Shown here: one piece after another, positions 1-13,259 of the stretch
How the letters are laid out: every line of letters starts with the position of its first letter
Position numbering within the stretch: position 1 is the stretch's first letter
Assembly (NCBI RefSeq): GCF_901709675.1
Contig: NC_051100.1
Span: forward strand, 8,342,786 to 8,406,785
Length of the DNA: 64,000 bases
Reading direction: 5' to 3'
Source of the DNA: Syngnathus acus
Lineage: Eukaryota > Chordata > Actinopteri > Syngnathiformes > Syngnathidae
Program-made: the position numbers and the translations under genes
Notes under the pieces: model-generated
The model's input: the letters and a program-made list of their open reading frames with translations, nothing else
Databases searched by the model: none
What the model was told of the DNA's origin: nothing

Positions 1-723
1 TTAATAAATTTTCTGCAAATCAGTAATCACTGATTGCACACTTTTTTTTTTTTACACATGTTGACAGTTTTATCCCAAATATGAAATTTCTGACACATTT
101 ACAATCAGAAAACTTTACAGGAAAAGGTTACAGGTTTGGTGTTGTCATATAGCAGGAAGTGTTTAAGTATTGGGTAGTTTCCAAGTATGTTTTTCATAAG
201 TGGAGTTGGTTTGCCTAAGAAGGTGCATCGTATTGTGATATCTAAGGAAAATTCAGAGCGAAACTTGAAATGCCATCCCCACCTGATATTGGATGCAGTT
301 TTCCTTACATTTTGACATTTGAAGAATTTCTCTATTATGTTTTAGTATTTGCGTAAAAAGCTGTTTAAAGTATGCAAGAGTCACTTGCTTATTTGCACTA
401 TAATCAATTTTTGAACCCTTTTAGAAATGTATGTAATATTACTTCATCATGGAATTGCGCTTAATATAAGCGCATTGAAAATTGAATTGTACTTCCAACA
501 ATATGATAAACATTCAGTTATGCTCATGATCATAAATATATTAATTACAGATCTTGTTTCCAATTTAAAAGCACAGAACCTCACCTGCTGATTTCTCTTA
601 GTAACAAACAAAATCAGATGTTAACATCTGAAGATGTCAAATTCATCTCCTTGAGCCTGAGAAATGTCATTTCAAAAAAGTCTTGGCATTAAGAAAAGAA
701 AACATTGAACTGTAGGTACTCCA
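1..723. other. tbxt downstream flank / 3' UTR
   Basis: AT-rich sequence downstream of the tbxt stop codon (the gene lies on the minus strand). It should hold the tbxt 3' UTR in its right part. I see no other gene, no tRNA-like structure and no clear transposon here, and I could not fix the polyadenylation site. Confidence 0.5.
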
Positions 724-3680
724 TCACATGGAGGGGAGCGTGACAGGAGTCCAGGCTGGAGAATGTCGCTGCAGAGAGGCATCATACTGAGCTGAGTCGT
801 GCCCCTCCATGGTGGTGCTGCTGCTGTCATACATCGGCGAGCCAGTGGAGGGCGCTGGGACCGAGTGAGCAAGGTTGGGATAGTGACTGCCGGACCCTCT
901 CAGGAACTGGGAGCTCAGATTGTTGTTGTTGTTGTTGTTCATGATTCCCCCAGAATGGTGGGACACCGGGGTGACTGGGGTCAGCGGTGTATTGCTCATA
1001 GACCATAGGCTGGTGTACTGACTTTATGAAGACATGGATGGACAAGACAGGTTGATGACACCTCCACCAAATCAATTACCAAGCAGTTAGGATGAACTTA
1101 AGCGACATCAATACTAACCGAGCATTGTATTAGGAGCACTCATGCAAGCTGATAGCAGTTCTGATTGACAAGGATGGTTTTTCTTTTATTGCCACTCTAA
1201 TGTAAGCATTTATTATTGTGCTAAAGATGTTTGCAATGATTTGGCTATGAGCAATACAAAAAACGTTTGTTGAAGAATTTAGAAAAAATGAAATTGAAAT
1301 GTGAAATTGACATATAATATGGAATATTTTGAAAAAAAAAATCCACCATTTGCATTAATTTAGCTGATTTTAACAGCGATAATGTATTAACCTGTATTTA
1401 AATTACAAGATGTGCACTAAATAGCCATTTTTGTTTATTCCTTTAAATTTATATAAAAAATAATTATCCATACAAACTACCACAACAATCATTAATAGTC
1501 TGGTAACTGATCTTTTTGTAAAGATTGACTTGATTGGTGTAGCAAATACAATTGAATTTAAATAAATTAAATGTCTCCACAAATATGATCACAAATATGT
1601 GTTGTTTTTGATAGAACTGACCTGGAGTTGGTAGCTGAGGTTGAATTGTGGGTCATGGACATCATGCTGGAGTGTGTTGGCATCTGGAGACCACACCAGT
1701 TGTCTTGACTTGACAGCATTGGCAGACATGCTGAGGAGTTATCAATGTAACCTGCTGCGACAAAAACAGAAGCAGCACGGTTTTACACTGATTTTAATGC
1801 AGATAATATTGATGCAAAGCATTCAGTCACTTCAGCGAGCTTCTGTGCCATGACCCACCCGGCCTTTGCCCCTTCAAATCAAGGTGTAAACATTCCTCGT
1901 CTGAGAGAGTTTACAACTTTCGGGCTCCACTCGAACAAAAGCAAGTGGAATGCAGACTATCCCTCAACCCATAACATTTGTTTCACTTTCTTGTTAAGAG
2001 TTGTTGAGGATGTATGTATGAAGGGGAGCGCTGACTCACTGGGCGAGTTAGTCCGATGGCTGTAAGAAGAGGCGCTGTAGGGTGCTGAGCGGTGGGTCCT
2101 GAGCGTGGAATAGCGCTCGCATCCGTGGGACGGCGAGAGGGCGATGGGGCTTCCAAATTGACTATGGGGACTTGCAGTTGCAGGAGGGCAGAGGGAGCCT
2201 GATGCAGGCAGAAACCAACCACCTACTGGCTCCAAAGAAGGAAGACACAGGTTGGGAGTGATGCATAAATTCATTTGAATAAATGGAAATTGAATTAGAA
2301 TTCATTTAAAGGCATAAAGACACTTACACGGTGAGTACGTTGACTGCTGGTGTTCAATTGTTTCATCCTTAATATCTTTGTCATCACATCTGTAGAAATT
2401 TAAAAAAGGTTTTCACTTCAATATCTATTAAACAAAATATAAAATGAAAGAAACCACACTCGATAACTTAGACATTACAACAGTAAAAAAGCAATACTAA
2501 TATTTTCATAGCTATAAATTTGATAACATCATATGATAATAACATAAAAATGTAACTTAACAACAAATATATTAAAAATAAATGTTTATTGTCAAATTGA
2601 TGACATATTTATAAATGCAATGAATTTGATGAAAAAAAATTGAAAACATTAAAGTAAAAATAAATCCTCTTGGGATTCGCAATTTTGCAATTGGCATTTG
2701 AATTATATTAAAATCTCCTTACCTTTCCTTTGCATCCAGGAAGGCCTTGGCAAAGGGATTGTGCTTTATTTTTAAAGCAGTTATCTAAAATATAACAATT
2801 AAAATAGGATATATGACACGCAACAAACAAACTGCGTAAACGCCACGCGCATTTACGCACAACACCACACGCACAAACAAGTTATAATTTATTATCTTTA
2901 AATGTTACCAACCTCTTCATTTTGGTATGCTGTCACGGCAATAAATTGGGTCTCTGGGAAAGAATGACTGGTGACCATCCTACGTGGGCCTCCAACACGC
3001 ACGATGTGGATGCGTGGCTCGTACTTGTGTAAGGAGTTTAACATGATCTATCGAGACAATAAAAGTGAGGGGAGAAAATTGTTTCAATTCAAAAAGCAAC
3101 CAAAAATAGTGCACGAGAAGTCCTGTTCTTACTTGACCACCCCCGTTTAGTTTATTGGTGAGTTTGACTTTGCTAAAAGAGACTGGAGCTTTCATCCAGT
3201 GTGCGCCGAAGTTTGGTGAGTCCGGGTGGATGTAGACACAGCTAGGGGTCTGAGGTTCGGGTTTCCCCCCGGGGACCCACTCCCCGCTCACGTACTTCCA
3301 CCTGTGGTTGTCCGCAGATACAAAGTCCAGCAAGAAAGAATACATGGCGTTCGGGTCCAGTCCCGACACGTTGACTTTCATCACGGGAAACATGCGTCTT
3401 CAAGAAAACAACCAAAAGATTACTTTCAAGTATATATGTGGGGAAATTACGCACAAAGCATTTGGGCTCACCTGCCATTTTTTGTCACAATCATCTCGTT
3501 CGTAAGATCCTTAAATTTGCCCCAAAGTTCGCTCTCATCCAGAGATAGTTTCAGCTCCCTCTCCGTGGGGTCGCCCTTCTCACTGCCGGCCTGCAGCTCA
3601 CTTTGCACGGCGCTCAAGAGGTGATCCACCCGGTATTGGCCGGCCTTCCCCGGACACTCGCTCACCCCCGCTATGGACAT
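724..3680 (-). CDS. tbxt: T-box transcription factor T (Brachyury / no tail)
   Basis: Brachyury binds T-box half-sites as a nuclear activator and specifies mesoderm, notochord and tail. Coding exons on the minus strand, in transcript order: 3472-3680, 3133-3397, 2913-3047, 2723-2784, 2328-2389, 2040-2222, 1622-1751, 724-1009. They total 1332 nt, one open frame of 443 aa, which is the usual Brachyury length. The start MSIAGVSE is followed by [10 protein letters not shown] and GDPTEREL, then the T-box at about residues 45-225 ([73 protein letters not shown]). The C-terminal activation region keeps the [13 protein letters not shown]-like block and ends [12 protein letters not shown]. The last exon has a run of seven Asn codons. 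Exon 7 has a CAGCAG tandem acceptor. The next gene is prr18, as in other vertebrates. Whether this is the fish tbxta or tbxtb copy cannot be decided from the window alone. Confidence 0.97.
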
Positions 3681-3790
3681 CCTTTCCTGCAACTGCGGGG
3701 CCGAGTAAGGTGGAATTACTACCTCCCCAAAAATATGAATCAATCTCAAATAGCCACTTTTCCGGGTCCTCTCTCGGGGATGAGAAGGTC

Positions 3791-3800
3791 AACTATATAG
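3791..3800 (-). promoter_or_regulatory. tbxt TATA box
   Basis: The minus strand reads CTATATAGTT about 115 bases upstream of the tbxt ATG. That spacing would place the transcription start near 3770 and give a 5' UTR of about 90 bases. A CCAAT motif on the same strand (complement of 3888-3892) lies about 90 bases further upstream. The arrangement is that of a classical focused promoter. The start site itself is inferred. Confidence 0.6.
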
Positions 3801-3861
3801 ACAGAGGAGAAGGTGCATGGAAGGATGGCTGCTTGGAACAAAACTGGTTGGCTCATCCTTA

Positions 3862-3994
3862 CTTTGATCTTTGGCAGCTTGGCACCGATTGGCTAAAAGA
3901 AGTCCATTGAATCCACAGGAACCCAGGGTCCTGAAAGAAGCAGCCTGACCCACTTGATTACAAGAACTAGTAAATATTGACACTTAGATCAAAG
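3862..3994. promoter_or_regulatory. paired TCF/LEF-type sites upstream of tbxt
   Basis: CTTTGATCT at 3862-3870 and its exact reverse complement AGATCAAAG at 3986-3994 flank a 115-base spacer. Both contain the TCF/LEF core (CTTTGWW / WWCAAAG). They lie about 70 and 195 bases upstream of the TATA box of tbxt. Mammalian Brachyury is a known direct Wnt/TCF target through promoter-proximal TCF sites, so the position fits. Binding is inferred from motif and position only. Confidence 0.5.
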
Positions 3995-6135
3995 CTCACC
4001 TGCACAAGCCACACTGCCCGGTCGCCTGCACACATTTACATTTTATTCCATTGTTTGCCCTCCAGATTTTCAAGGAGAAGGCTAAATTAGTCAAATTGCA
4101 CTCAAAACATAAACCAATTTACCTCACACAATTTTATTTTGTGAGAGTCAAGCGATATTGGGTTTCACTTATTTAATTTTGAACTGGTATGATGGACAAA
4201 ATTCCAAAATTTTACAACATGATGCTTGCTATTCTTTGTAGCAAATTTCTTCAATTCACTTGACTTAATATTTATTTTACACTTGGGTGAACACAAACAT
4301 TTTATCCCATCCTAAAAACGATTCTTTTCTGGTTGCAGTTTTGCCTTCAAATTTTAATGACAGGCCTTATAGTAGTTAGAATGCATGTCTGAATAAAGAT
4401 TGCGTGCAATATTAGTTGAGTGTTTTAGCTATAAAATCACGAAGCTCATAAAAGCAAAGCAGTCAAAATAACTAAAACATTTTAAATTAATAAGACCAAT
4501 AATATTTCAGGCTTCCAGTATACAAATGAAAATACTGTGTATTTGTTTGGTTTAATTGGCTTTATCTGCTGCCTAGAACTCAAAATAACAATATATAAAA
4601 TGATTCAAGCAATTCAAGGAATCTTTATTTTTTTACACTCTTCTTAAATGCATAATGTAACCGGTGTTTAGCACTTTTACACTGCATTTCATATGTTAAT
4701 TAGATTCTAGGTATCTCAAATGTCCCTATTGTGGCTGCCTACCTTGAAGTACTGCAGTGCATTTAAATAGGTGAGTGCCTTTTGCTAATTCCATTTCGGG
4801 TAACCCGTTTCTACAGTTACGCAACAAAACAAAAATAAACATTAAAGGCTGAAGTGTGTAACAGCTACATGCAAGCTTCCGTAGCTCTGTGGTGTTGTGT
4901 TGTGGCTGGTTTGTGTTACTAACCAAATCTTGGACGCCTCGTTCCTGCTGCAGCCAGCAATGAGAGTCTGTCTGCATGTCCAGAAGTCTGGAACCGAGTT
5001 CACAGCAAGCAGAGAAAAACAAACCAAGTCAGTTTAAGGGGCAGTTAAAAAGACTTCTTCAGTGTGCCCGCAGTTGCTCTAAATGTTACATAAGGTTCCA
5101 TTTAAATGGGTCGAATCATCCATCTTGGAGTATTTCACGCAGCTCACTAACCTTTGGGAAAACACCATGATGCTCAGGCAAATATAGCACATTTTCTTCA
5201 ACCCTCCCAGGTAAATTTTGCTTTCTAGCTTTTCTGTGGGGCCTATGATTCAGGCAAAAGCATTAAGTCATACATCACTAATTAAATGACCTACCAAATA
5301 TCATATCTTATTTCAGAAGTTCCATATAAAGTTGGGTTGTAGGTTTGCAAATGAGGGCACTTTCATATGTGGGTGGCACAGGACATTTATTTATCATTTC
5401 CTTCTCAATGAATACTGTGAGTGGAAAAAAGCACCCCCTGCCTTTTTTTTTTCTACAGGAGCTTAGGTGAGTGAGATGTAAAAGTCGGAGGTGTAATAGC
5501 CAGTGTCATTTCCCACAGTCCCAGTGTTCCATTTGGAGCCTCGCTCTCCTCCTCCAACACCCCGGACAGCGCTAAGTGTCACACTAGGCCACTTCCTGTG
5601 TGGGGCTGCAGCACTGTGAATTAACGTTATTGGTCTGTATGGCGCTATATGGCCCCACACAGGACAATGCAGGTGGAACTTAAAAAAAAAAAAAATACCT
5701 TTCAAGTCTGCAGTCAGTCATCCTTTCTTGTGTTTAGATTTAAGGATCAGTCAACAAGTTTCCAGAATTTGAGATTCATTTATGATTTATAATGTAATGT
5801 ATGGTGAAGGGTAGCTGGTGTAACTGAATTTAATCATTTCCATTGTCATTTCCATTGTTTATTTTATTCAATGCAAAAGAAACAAATGTTCTCCAATCGA
5901 GGATGAAATGAGTCAGACAGAAAACGATAACTGTGTGCAAATTTGGGGGAATGATACCACAAACTGAGGACAAATTTCATGTGTGAATGGCCATGGAGGA
6001 TTTGCCTTGTCACCAAGCAGCCGAGCTGAGTGGCTATGTCTCATCTGACCAATGTTTGTGCTCCCTCCCTCTAGACAGCCTCATCCCCTCCTGGCCCATT
6101 TTGTCACAGGAGTGAGAGAAGGATGAGTCCTGCTT

Positions 6136-6168
6136 GTGTGTGTGTGCGTATGTATGTGTGTGTGTGTC
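6136..6168. repeat. TG-rich microsatellite
   Basis: An imperfect (TG)n run interrupted by GCG and TATG units, in the tbxt-prr18 intergenic region. It is a short, ordinary vertebrate simple repeat. Confidence 0.8.
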
Positions 6169-8084
6169 AGTACAATAGCTTCACCTCACCTCCAACTGTT
6201 TGCACTTTCCTCACTCTCCCCAAGCCCTGCTGACATTATATGAAAATGTCAAACAAAGCCACCTGAGTCAATGTTTCACTTTAACATTGCACAGAAGAAT
6301 GTTCATGTCAATTTTGATGACATGCCAATGATCGATAATTTGCTTGAGAGTACGTTTACACGGTGATGTCTCGCTAAAAATATTTTTTTCTGTGTACGTT
6401 GGGGTATTACTAGTTTTGCACAAATGACAGCGTCATCAAAATGTGACCCTGTCTTCAAATATCTACTGTGCTAAACTCTCACGTGAAGATGCTTCTAACA
6501 TATTGCACACATTTGAGTTAATCCACATTGCCAATGAGTAATGACAGAGTGAAAGCAATAAAATATTTGAAAACATGTAAAAACATCCTTGTCAACTGGC
6601 TGACTATCGCTTACTGCTGTGATGTGTGACCTGTACACAAAATGTCAACTTGTTAATATATTCCTAATGGTGTGCGACTTCTCAAGAGAAGCCTGAGCGT
6701 GGTGCAACTCACACCGATAACACTGCACACTCGGGTGACAGCACACTTTGTCTGGTGGGTGCAAACTGGCTCCTAAGTAGACTCCTGAGCAAGGCAGCGT
6801 TTACTCACAGGACTGTGAAGCAGCTCACAGATTTTTACAAACCCCACCTGCACTGGAACTGGACCTCAAACTGCTTTATTAAGTACACATGAACAATCTG
6901 ATTAGATCAATACAAAAGTATATTTAAAAAACTTCATTCTTTAGCATTGGAGCATTCTTTGCATGATTAGCTAGAAAGTCTTGCATGTCACATGTTGCAA
7001 GTGTGTATATACAAACTAGAAGGTACTCTATGCTGACAGATGCCAGAATAGATATTTGGTGGTTCTCTAGAAACCTAACCCACTCGTTAGGTATAAATTA
7101 TGTCCTACCAGAGACACATTTAGTAATATCCAGTCCACGTGTGTACGGTGTATGTTCAGGTCAATCTAATTTTGCAGGCCAGTGAGGCATACTTGTGAAA
7201 TTCAACATGCTGAAGAGATTATGACAAGATGGCCACAGACACAGCAAATAATGCTATTGAGATATGAATAAATCGTGAAGTGCAAACAATTATATTTATT
7301 AATAGACGATTAGAGACATTGATTGTATGAATCGAATGAAAAACATATCATAGGTGCCAGTTGTCGACATGTTTTGGCTTGCGCTCTAATTGCTTTTATT
7401 TTGGGTATTTCTCGTGCATGTGCGGAATGTACTTTTATGGAAGGGTTGAGGTGGAGCCCCCCGGTAGCTGCTGTCTCGCCATGTTTGTCTGTGCAGTGGT
7501 GGGATTTCACACCGCTAGAAGACTTGTCAGCGTCAAGACCTCACTCGCCTTCTGAGCGAACTCCCGATGTCTCGGAGCCAATGTGGGGGTCACAGCGGGG
7601 GCCTCATCCGAACGTCATGCCGTGTACTGTATGTTTTTAACAAACACTGGTGCAGTCACACAGGAAGGTCCTTTCCATCTTCTTGACACTATGCAAATGC
7701 TGATTATAAAAACACAAGTCAGCATGTTAAAAATCCTATCGTCATATTAGATACATCTGTACATTGAAATAGAATGCATTACTAGCACGCTGTTAAAAAA
7801 TAAGACTTTTCAAAAATGATAATATTCCATTTTAGCACAATTTTTAAGGTTAAATTCCCACTTCACTTTTATAAACATTTTAGCGTTTCTTTGAGAAACA
7901 GATTTTAAATGAAAAAGGCAGTGCAAGCCTTTTCTGAGGAAGAAGTCTTTTAGACACCAACATTTTAAATAGTTACCGACCTGTATGCAGCTTACTGTTT
8001 TAAAGTAAAATCTTTGAAAATGTGTCAACCAATTAAATTGGTTCTTAAATAAAATGGTAAAATAAAACAGTACAAGAGAAAAAC

Positions 8085-8420
8085 TGACCTCAACTCCAAG
8101 TCGTCGTCTTTCTGGATTTCAGCGAAGTTTCTTTGTAAGTATGGATACATATTCTTCTGGAAATTGTGTTATTAAAGGAGGGGTACCCCAAGGGTTAATT
8201 GTAGGTTCATTTCAGTTGAATCTATGTACGCTTCCCCTTGGTGTTGTCACGAGGAGGCATGGCATCAGCTTCCATAGTTATGCTGATGACACACAGCTAT
8301 ACCTTGCCGATTCTCTGAGTCCTGATTTGAGCCACTTTCTCATAAAGTTCATAATAGCTATAAAGAGAATAAACATTTTAATATCTACAGTAGGTCAGCA
8401 GACAGTGTTGGGATGACATT
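8085..8420 (+). mobile_element. LINE reverse-transcriptase fragment
   Basis: The plus strand encodes a broken stretch of non-LTR reverse transcriptase. GVPQG is followed by a degenerate L(G/S)PLLF-like part, LPLGVVTRRHGISFHSYADD and TQLYLADS. GVPQG and the catalytic YADD box are the conserved motifs of the palm domain. Only about 100 residues remain, frames are interrupted upstream, and no endonuclease part or 3' tail is next to it, so this is a dead 5'- and 3'-truncated copy. The motif spacing resembles the Rex1/CR1/L2-type clades, but I cannot assign the clade with certainty. Confidence 0.8.
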
Positions 8421-10019
8421 ACACCACCAGCACAAAAAACATTTTGTGGTGGATATAATCACAACATATTCCTACCAGTATGATGCTGGTAAAAGTTTCC
8501 AAAGAGATGCATTTCCAGAAAAGGACGAAGGGTCAAGATGGTGTTTGGCCATCTCACTTCTATGTGAGTAATCAGATCTCTCTTTCAGGAGGGTCCACGC
8601 CAAACAAGCATCCACTGGAGACTGTGTTTGCTCTTCAAGACAGGCCAAACACTGAGCCAGAGGGGCTGGTGGTTATGGCCTCTTGGTTACATACCTTCTA
8701 AAGTCATGCTGTATGCCCATTGCTTGCTCTGGCTATATCTTCCGAACATCAAACTCCACACTTACTGTATAGTCTCACCAAAAAGCAAACAAAATCTGGA
8801 CTTCATTGCCACAGTCTACTCTTATTGAGTAGCATAAAAAGTTCAACAATACGATATAATACTAATGTGTAAGGAATACTTTTGTGAGACGTATAGCTAC
8901 TGCTGACCACTGGGCCGAGTCACCATCGTCAATTACACCTTAGTCTCAACTGGTTCAATGAAGATTAAATAGCAAAATAAACAGTATGAGCCATTGAAAG
9001 CTAACGTATTGTTTCTATCCAAAGATGGCAGACAGTCAGTGGATGGAGAGAAGACAGCCAGTCAGACGATGGTGGGAAACAGATTTTAAGTGAGTCTCCC
9101 TTGTGTCAGTGGCTGGGAAACAGAACACACAGAACAAATGAGAAGTAAACACACAGCCACAGGAAGCCATTAATGGCAGCGAGGACCAATTAGGCCTCCG
9201 CAGGTGTCCTTGCGTTCGTCTTGTTTGGTCCTGCTTCACTTCAGTGAAGTTTGTATGATGGAGCCTCTCCATCTGAGGTAAGGAAACAACAGTCAGTTTC
9301 ATTTGCTGAGCAGTTCAAGGCAAAGGTTTCCGTACTGAAAGGCCTCTAAAGTTCTTTATGGCATTCTCTTTGTCTCCTCCCCGCCAAGTGCAAGTCATTA
9401 GAGAGGACAATTACATCCTCTGTATAGAAGACTTGCTTTTACAGGAGGGCTAGATAAGACAGGATCTCTCTCATGTTTGACCCCCGCGCCCCCCTCCAAA
9501 GTGGACGCTCTCTGAAGCTTATTGCTCTCTTCACACCTCGTCACAACTGCAAGAGAGTCAAAATCAAAGTCAAACCCAGTAGAGTCCTTCCTGAGCAAGC
9601 TCAAATATCACTCCAAAAACTTAATTTGGTCCCCAAAAAAGTTACAACAGGTTTATGGAATCATTTACTTCTCTTTTCTAAGAGATACAAAGTTGCAGAT
9701 GTACTGCTGTGATAGTTTTCATGAATATTCATGCCACTTGAGGACTCAAAGGGGAACGTGTCGGAATCACAGTTAGAACAGATGCGGCTTTATTTGGCGT
9801 TTTGTGTATTTGAGCCCAGTGAAAGTGTCACTAGGAGAAAGGTAATAAGTCTGGCTCATCAGTCAGGAAGTTTAGTGACCTAAATACCCATAATGCACTG
9901 TGTGTTAATGTTCTGTTTTATCTGGTAGTTTCATTCGTCTTACTTTTTCCCGCAGTTATTAAGACACCACAATCATAATTTACAATTTATAAATATGATC
10001 ATTGTTTGTCAATGACTGT

Positions 10020-10140
10020 GATTGGGTTCAAGGTCAACTTGCCTCTAGCCCAAAGTCAGCTGGGATAGGTTCTAGCACACCCACGAGTCACAACCCTAGT
10101 GAGGCTAAATGGTGAAGAAAAAAATGGATGGATGGATGGA
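10020..10140 (+). mobile_element. teleost retroposon 3' tail with ATGG repeats
   Basis: The segment contains the common fish motif CAGCTGGGATAGGTTCTAGC, followed by a degenerate CACCCACGAGTCACAACCCTAGTGAGG-type part (about 10078-10105) and then GGTGAAG with a terminal (ATGG)n microsatellite at about 10128-10140. This is the conserved 3' end shared by many teleost LINE/SINE copies, with the tandem tail typical of target-primed insertion. No coding sequence precedes it, so it is a 5'-truncated insert. Confidence 0.75.
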
Positions 10141-10291
10141 TTTGTTGGGGGATTGGACGTGTTGATTATTTTTTTTTTAAATCTGTTATTTTCATTTTTT
10201 TCTGAAAGGGTGTCACGCCCAAAATTTTAATAGTCTTTCAACATAGACCTGCATAATGTGTCGTCATTTTACTAATTGATTCGTTCATTTA

Positions 10292-10294
<3 letters not shown>

Positions 10295-10326
<32 letters not shown>
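10295..10326. repeat. (ATT)n microsatellite
   Basis: About ten tandem ATT units. A shorter TTA run of the same kind lies near 10957-10973. Ordinary simple repeats in the intergenic region. Confidence 0.85.
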
Positions 10327-11676
10327 GAATGTAGTTACCGAGATAATGACGTTTACCCAGTAAGGCAAGGTCACCCTTGCAACTTTAGCTTCTATCATGT
10401 TATTCAGTGTTATTGCGTGTTTTCTGATTACATGTTTTTAAAAAATACTTAAATGTTGATTTATTGTTTATTGTTTATTGTTTAAAAAGCCTTTTTCTGT
10501 ACTTTTGCATTATACAGTAATATCAATTGTTAAAAAGTCATTTAACGTTCAACTATATCTGGACCTAATGTAACAATGTCTTTAATCTGGTTGCCATCAT
10601 TGAGTGGTTTATTGTCGGTTTGTCTCCGTGCTGCACAGCGAAAATTTGTTAATGGAGCTTTTGTTCGCGCAAAGCAGCATGATGGTGTGGAAGAGCGTCT
10701 CTGAGGCAATACATGCACCAAGAAGCCACGCAGTGGCGCTGCAGGACATTTTAATAATATATAATACAAGTGCGTTCAATAGCATGCACTTAATAAATCC
10801 CTGGAGAAACATAAATATTTAAATTGAAGATGCAACACTGAGCTTTATGATTCTACCTATTCTCGTGTGGTGTATTTTCTGCAGGTTCTGTGTCCCTCAA
10901 TGAGCTGATTGCGTTTTAAGGCCCGTGTTTGTCCCTGAGGTGTCTTTATTAGTTTATTATTATTATTATTATTTGTATCCACGGTAGCTGTTTGAGGCAC
11001 AGTATTTATCAAACCGGTTGCACACTGTCTGCTGTGTCATTGAGGAGCCAGAGGCAGCACGTATCTACAATCCAATGCTACCAGCTCTCACTTGAGGAAT
11101 AAGGGTCTAGTCGAGTGTGTCATGCTGACAGTTTAAGATGAATGCCACATTAAGGTGGTCATGGAAATAAAAAGACCCCAAAAGTGCACAGGAAAAAAAA
11201 GAAATTGTCCAAGATGACTGAGTATGATAAGAAATTGATGACAAAGATATTAAGCAATGTATTGTTATCAGACCTAATGCACAGTTCAATGAATAGGCCA
11301 ACTTCAAGCCCCCAGCAAAACACTGAATACTAGTATTGTGAGTATAGGGGAGGCTCTGAGGCCTATAAACAAGGCTAATTCAATGTAAAGGATTACACAA
11401 TTTTGCGTCACCGAGTCAGATGATAGTATCATCAGCAGCAGGGCATCATGGGGATAAGGGGCAGTTAAGTCCTGGTACGAGCTCTCAGACATGATCTCAG
11501 CCTGCTGCATGCTGTTACAATACATGCACTTTGTGTATCTGTACACAGTGATATCTGCAATAGCTCGGACATTCATCCACTTGTTTGTTCACCACCTGCA
11601 AATCTACAACACTGGCTGTTGTTCTTGACATGTTACTAAGTATATGCTGCCTCGTGTCTCAGTCACAGGCCATCAG

Positions 11677-11870
11677 TCTTGCAACAGGATAATGACCTAA
11701 AACACAGCTAAAAATATCCAAGATTGGTTGGGAGCAAAACATTGGACTATTCTCAAGTGTCCGTCTTTGAGCCTTCTGGAAAAGCACCATTCAAACCAGA
11801 GACAATTGGACCATTTTGCTCATTAAGCTAAAATACCTTCAAAGAAGCGGGGAAGATTCATAGAAATGTA
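11677..11870 (+). mobile_element. Tc1/mariner-like transposase relic
   Basis: Translating across frameshifts gives QQDNDLKHS, then KNIQDWLGAKHWTILK, then a degenerate continuation with stops. QQDND(P)KH(T) followed by a W..(R)KHWT(I/V)LKWPS block is the region around the second catalytic Asp of Tc1-type transposases. Stops and frame changes every 10-20 codons show an old dead copy. I found no terminal inverted repeats with confidence. The family assignment rests on this one block. Confidence 0.5.
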
Positions 11871-13259
11871 CATTAATGATTCAAATCTGTAAAATATGAG
11901 TTAGAAGAATTTATTTTCACCACTGGGATACTGTGGCGTCAATGGACTACATTCTTCAGCCAGAATAAGAATAGCACTGCCCTTCATCCATGACTCAAAG
12001 TATCACACAAACAATGGACAAATACAAATGACTTACAATTTCTTGGAATTTTGGCCTCAGAAGTCTACACTCCCACTTAGTGACATACTTAGGACACTAC
12101 ACAATTTCGCAAATTTACTGGTTGCTCAGGCGCAAAATTTTAGCTGCACTAGATTTTAGGAGCAAAATGTCACCATGTAGGAGCAGTCTGGAGGAATTAA
12201 GAGAATCACAGAAATGTATTAATATTAGAAAGGCAATAAAGTACAATTAATGAGTGTATTGTGGTTTCCAAGTTACAAAGAATAGAAAAAAAATGCTGAT
12301 GCATAATTTGGATTTGCAAATGACAGTCGATATTTCAGTTGCATGTGAATACAGAAATGGTTTCAATCATGACTGCATCCCACTTCAAACATCCGTTATT
12401 GTTGCAAGACACTGTCCTCTATTCCATGGACACATGGATTCATGGTAAGGAGACCTAATTGGGCTTGAACAATAAATACATTTGCATCAATCACTTGCTT
12501 GGAATTGTACACTTCAGTATTAAAGAAAATAAAAGTCTCAAGACACTGTCTCATGGTGATGTGCATTGTTTACTTGGGTAATACAAAAATTTCCTGATGG
12601 AGCTCCAGTACCTGGCCCCCGACAGTACACTGGTCAACCCTGCTTAGTAGGAAATCTAAGAGGCTTAGTACACTAATGCCCACATGGCCGCAGGTAGCTA
12701 CAATGGCAACAAAGAGCCTCTGATATCCAACTAAAGTCAAAGTGAGTCAATCAACATCATACAAAACATGAGGCACAATCATATTCAGAAGTTGTGTGGA
12801 TAGTACAAAATCCTTCACTTTAAATGGCACACACTATCAATTTCAAGGTACAAATATGAATAAATACTGTACATCAGAATATAGAAGCCTCTTTTGATAG
12901 GAAATAAGACCGTTGTTTGGTTTTAGCAGCAGGGCATAAAACCTAATTGTTGACAGCGTTTTGTTCTCTTACACAAAGGGCTTCTTCAGCGAAAATCCCT
13001 GCTTTAAACCACAAGAGGCGCCCCCAGTGGAAATAAAAATCGTATGTGCAAATCACTGAATTCAAACTTCCACCAATTCTTCAAAAAAACGTAAGAAGCT
13101 TGAAACGCAGCACTTTCAAGTCATTCGGGGAAGTATTCTCGGGCCAGCAGACATTCCTCCGTAAGCTTTCATTCCAAACAACCTGAAGACTTTTTGAGTT
13201 TTCATTGCATTATTGGAGATGAATTAAGATGAAGTTATTTCATGGCTTGTGTCCAGCTA

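Larger units (their letters stand above)
3801..13259. other. intergenic region between tbxt and prr18
   Basis: A 9.4-kb stretch with no coding exon I can support. Besides the tbxt promoter motifs it holds a TG-rich microsatellite (about 6136-6168), a LINE reverse-transcriptase fragment (about 8085-8420), a retroposon 3' tail (about 10020-10140), ATT repeats (about 10295-10326 and 10957-10973) and a Tc1-like relic (about 11677-11870). Notochord or tailbud enhancers for tbxt could lie here, but none can be told from the sequence alone. Confidence 0.6.
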
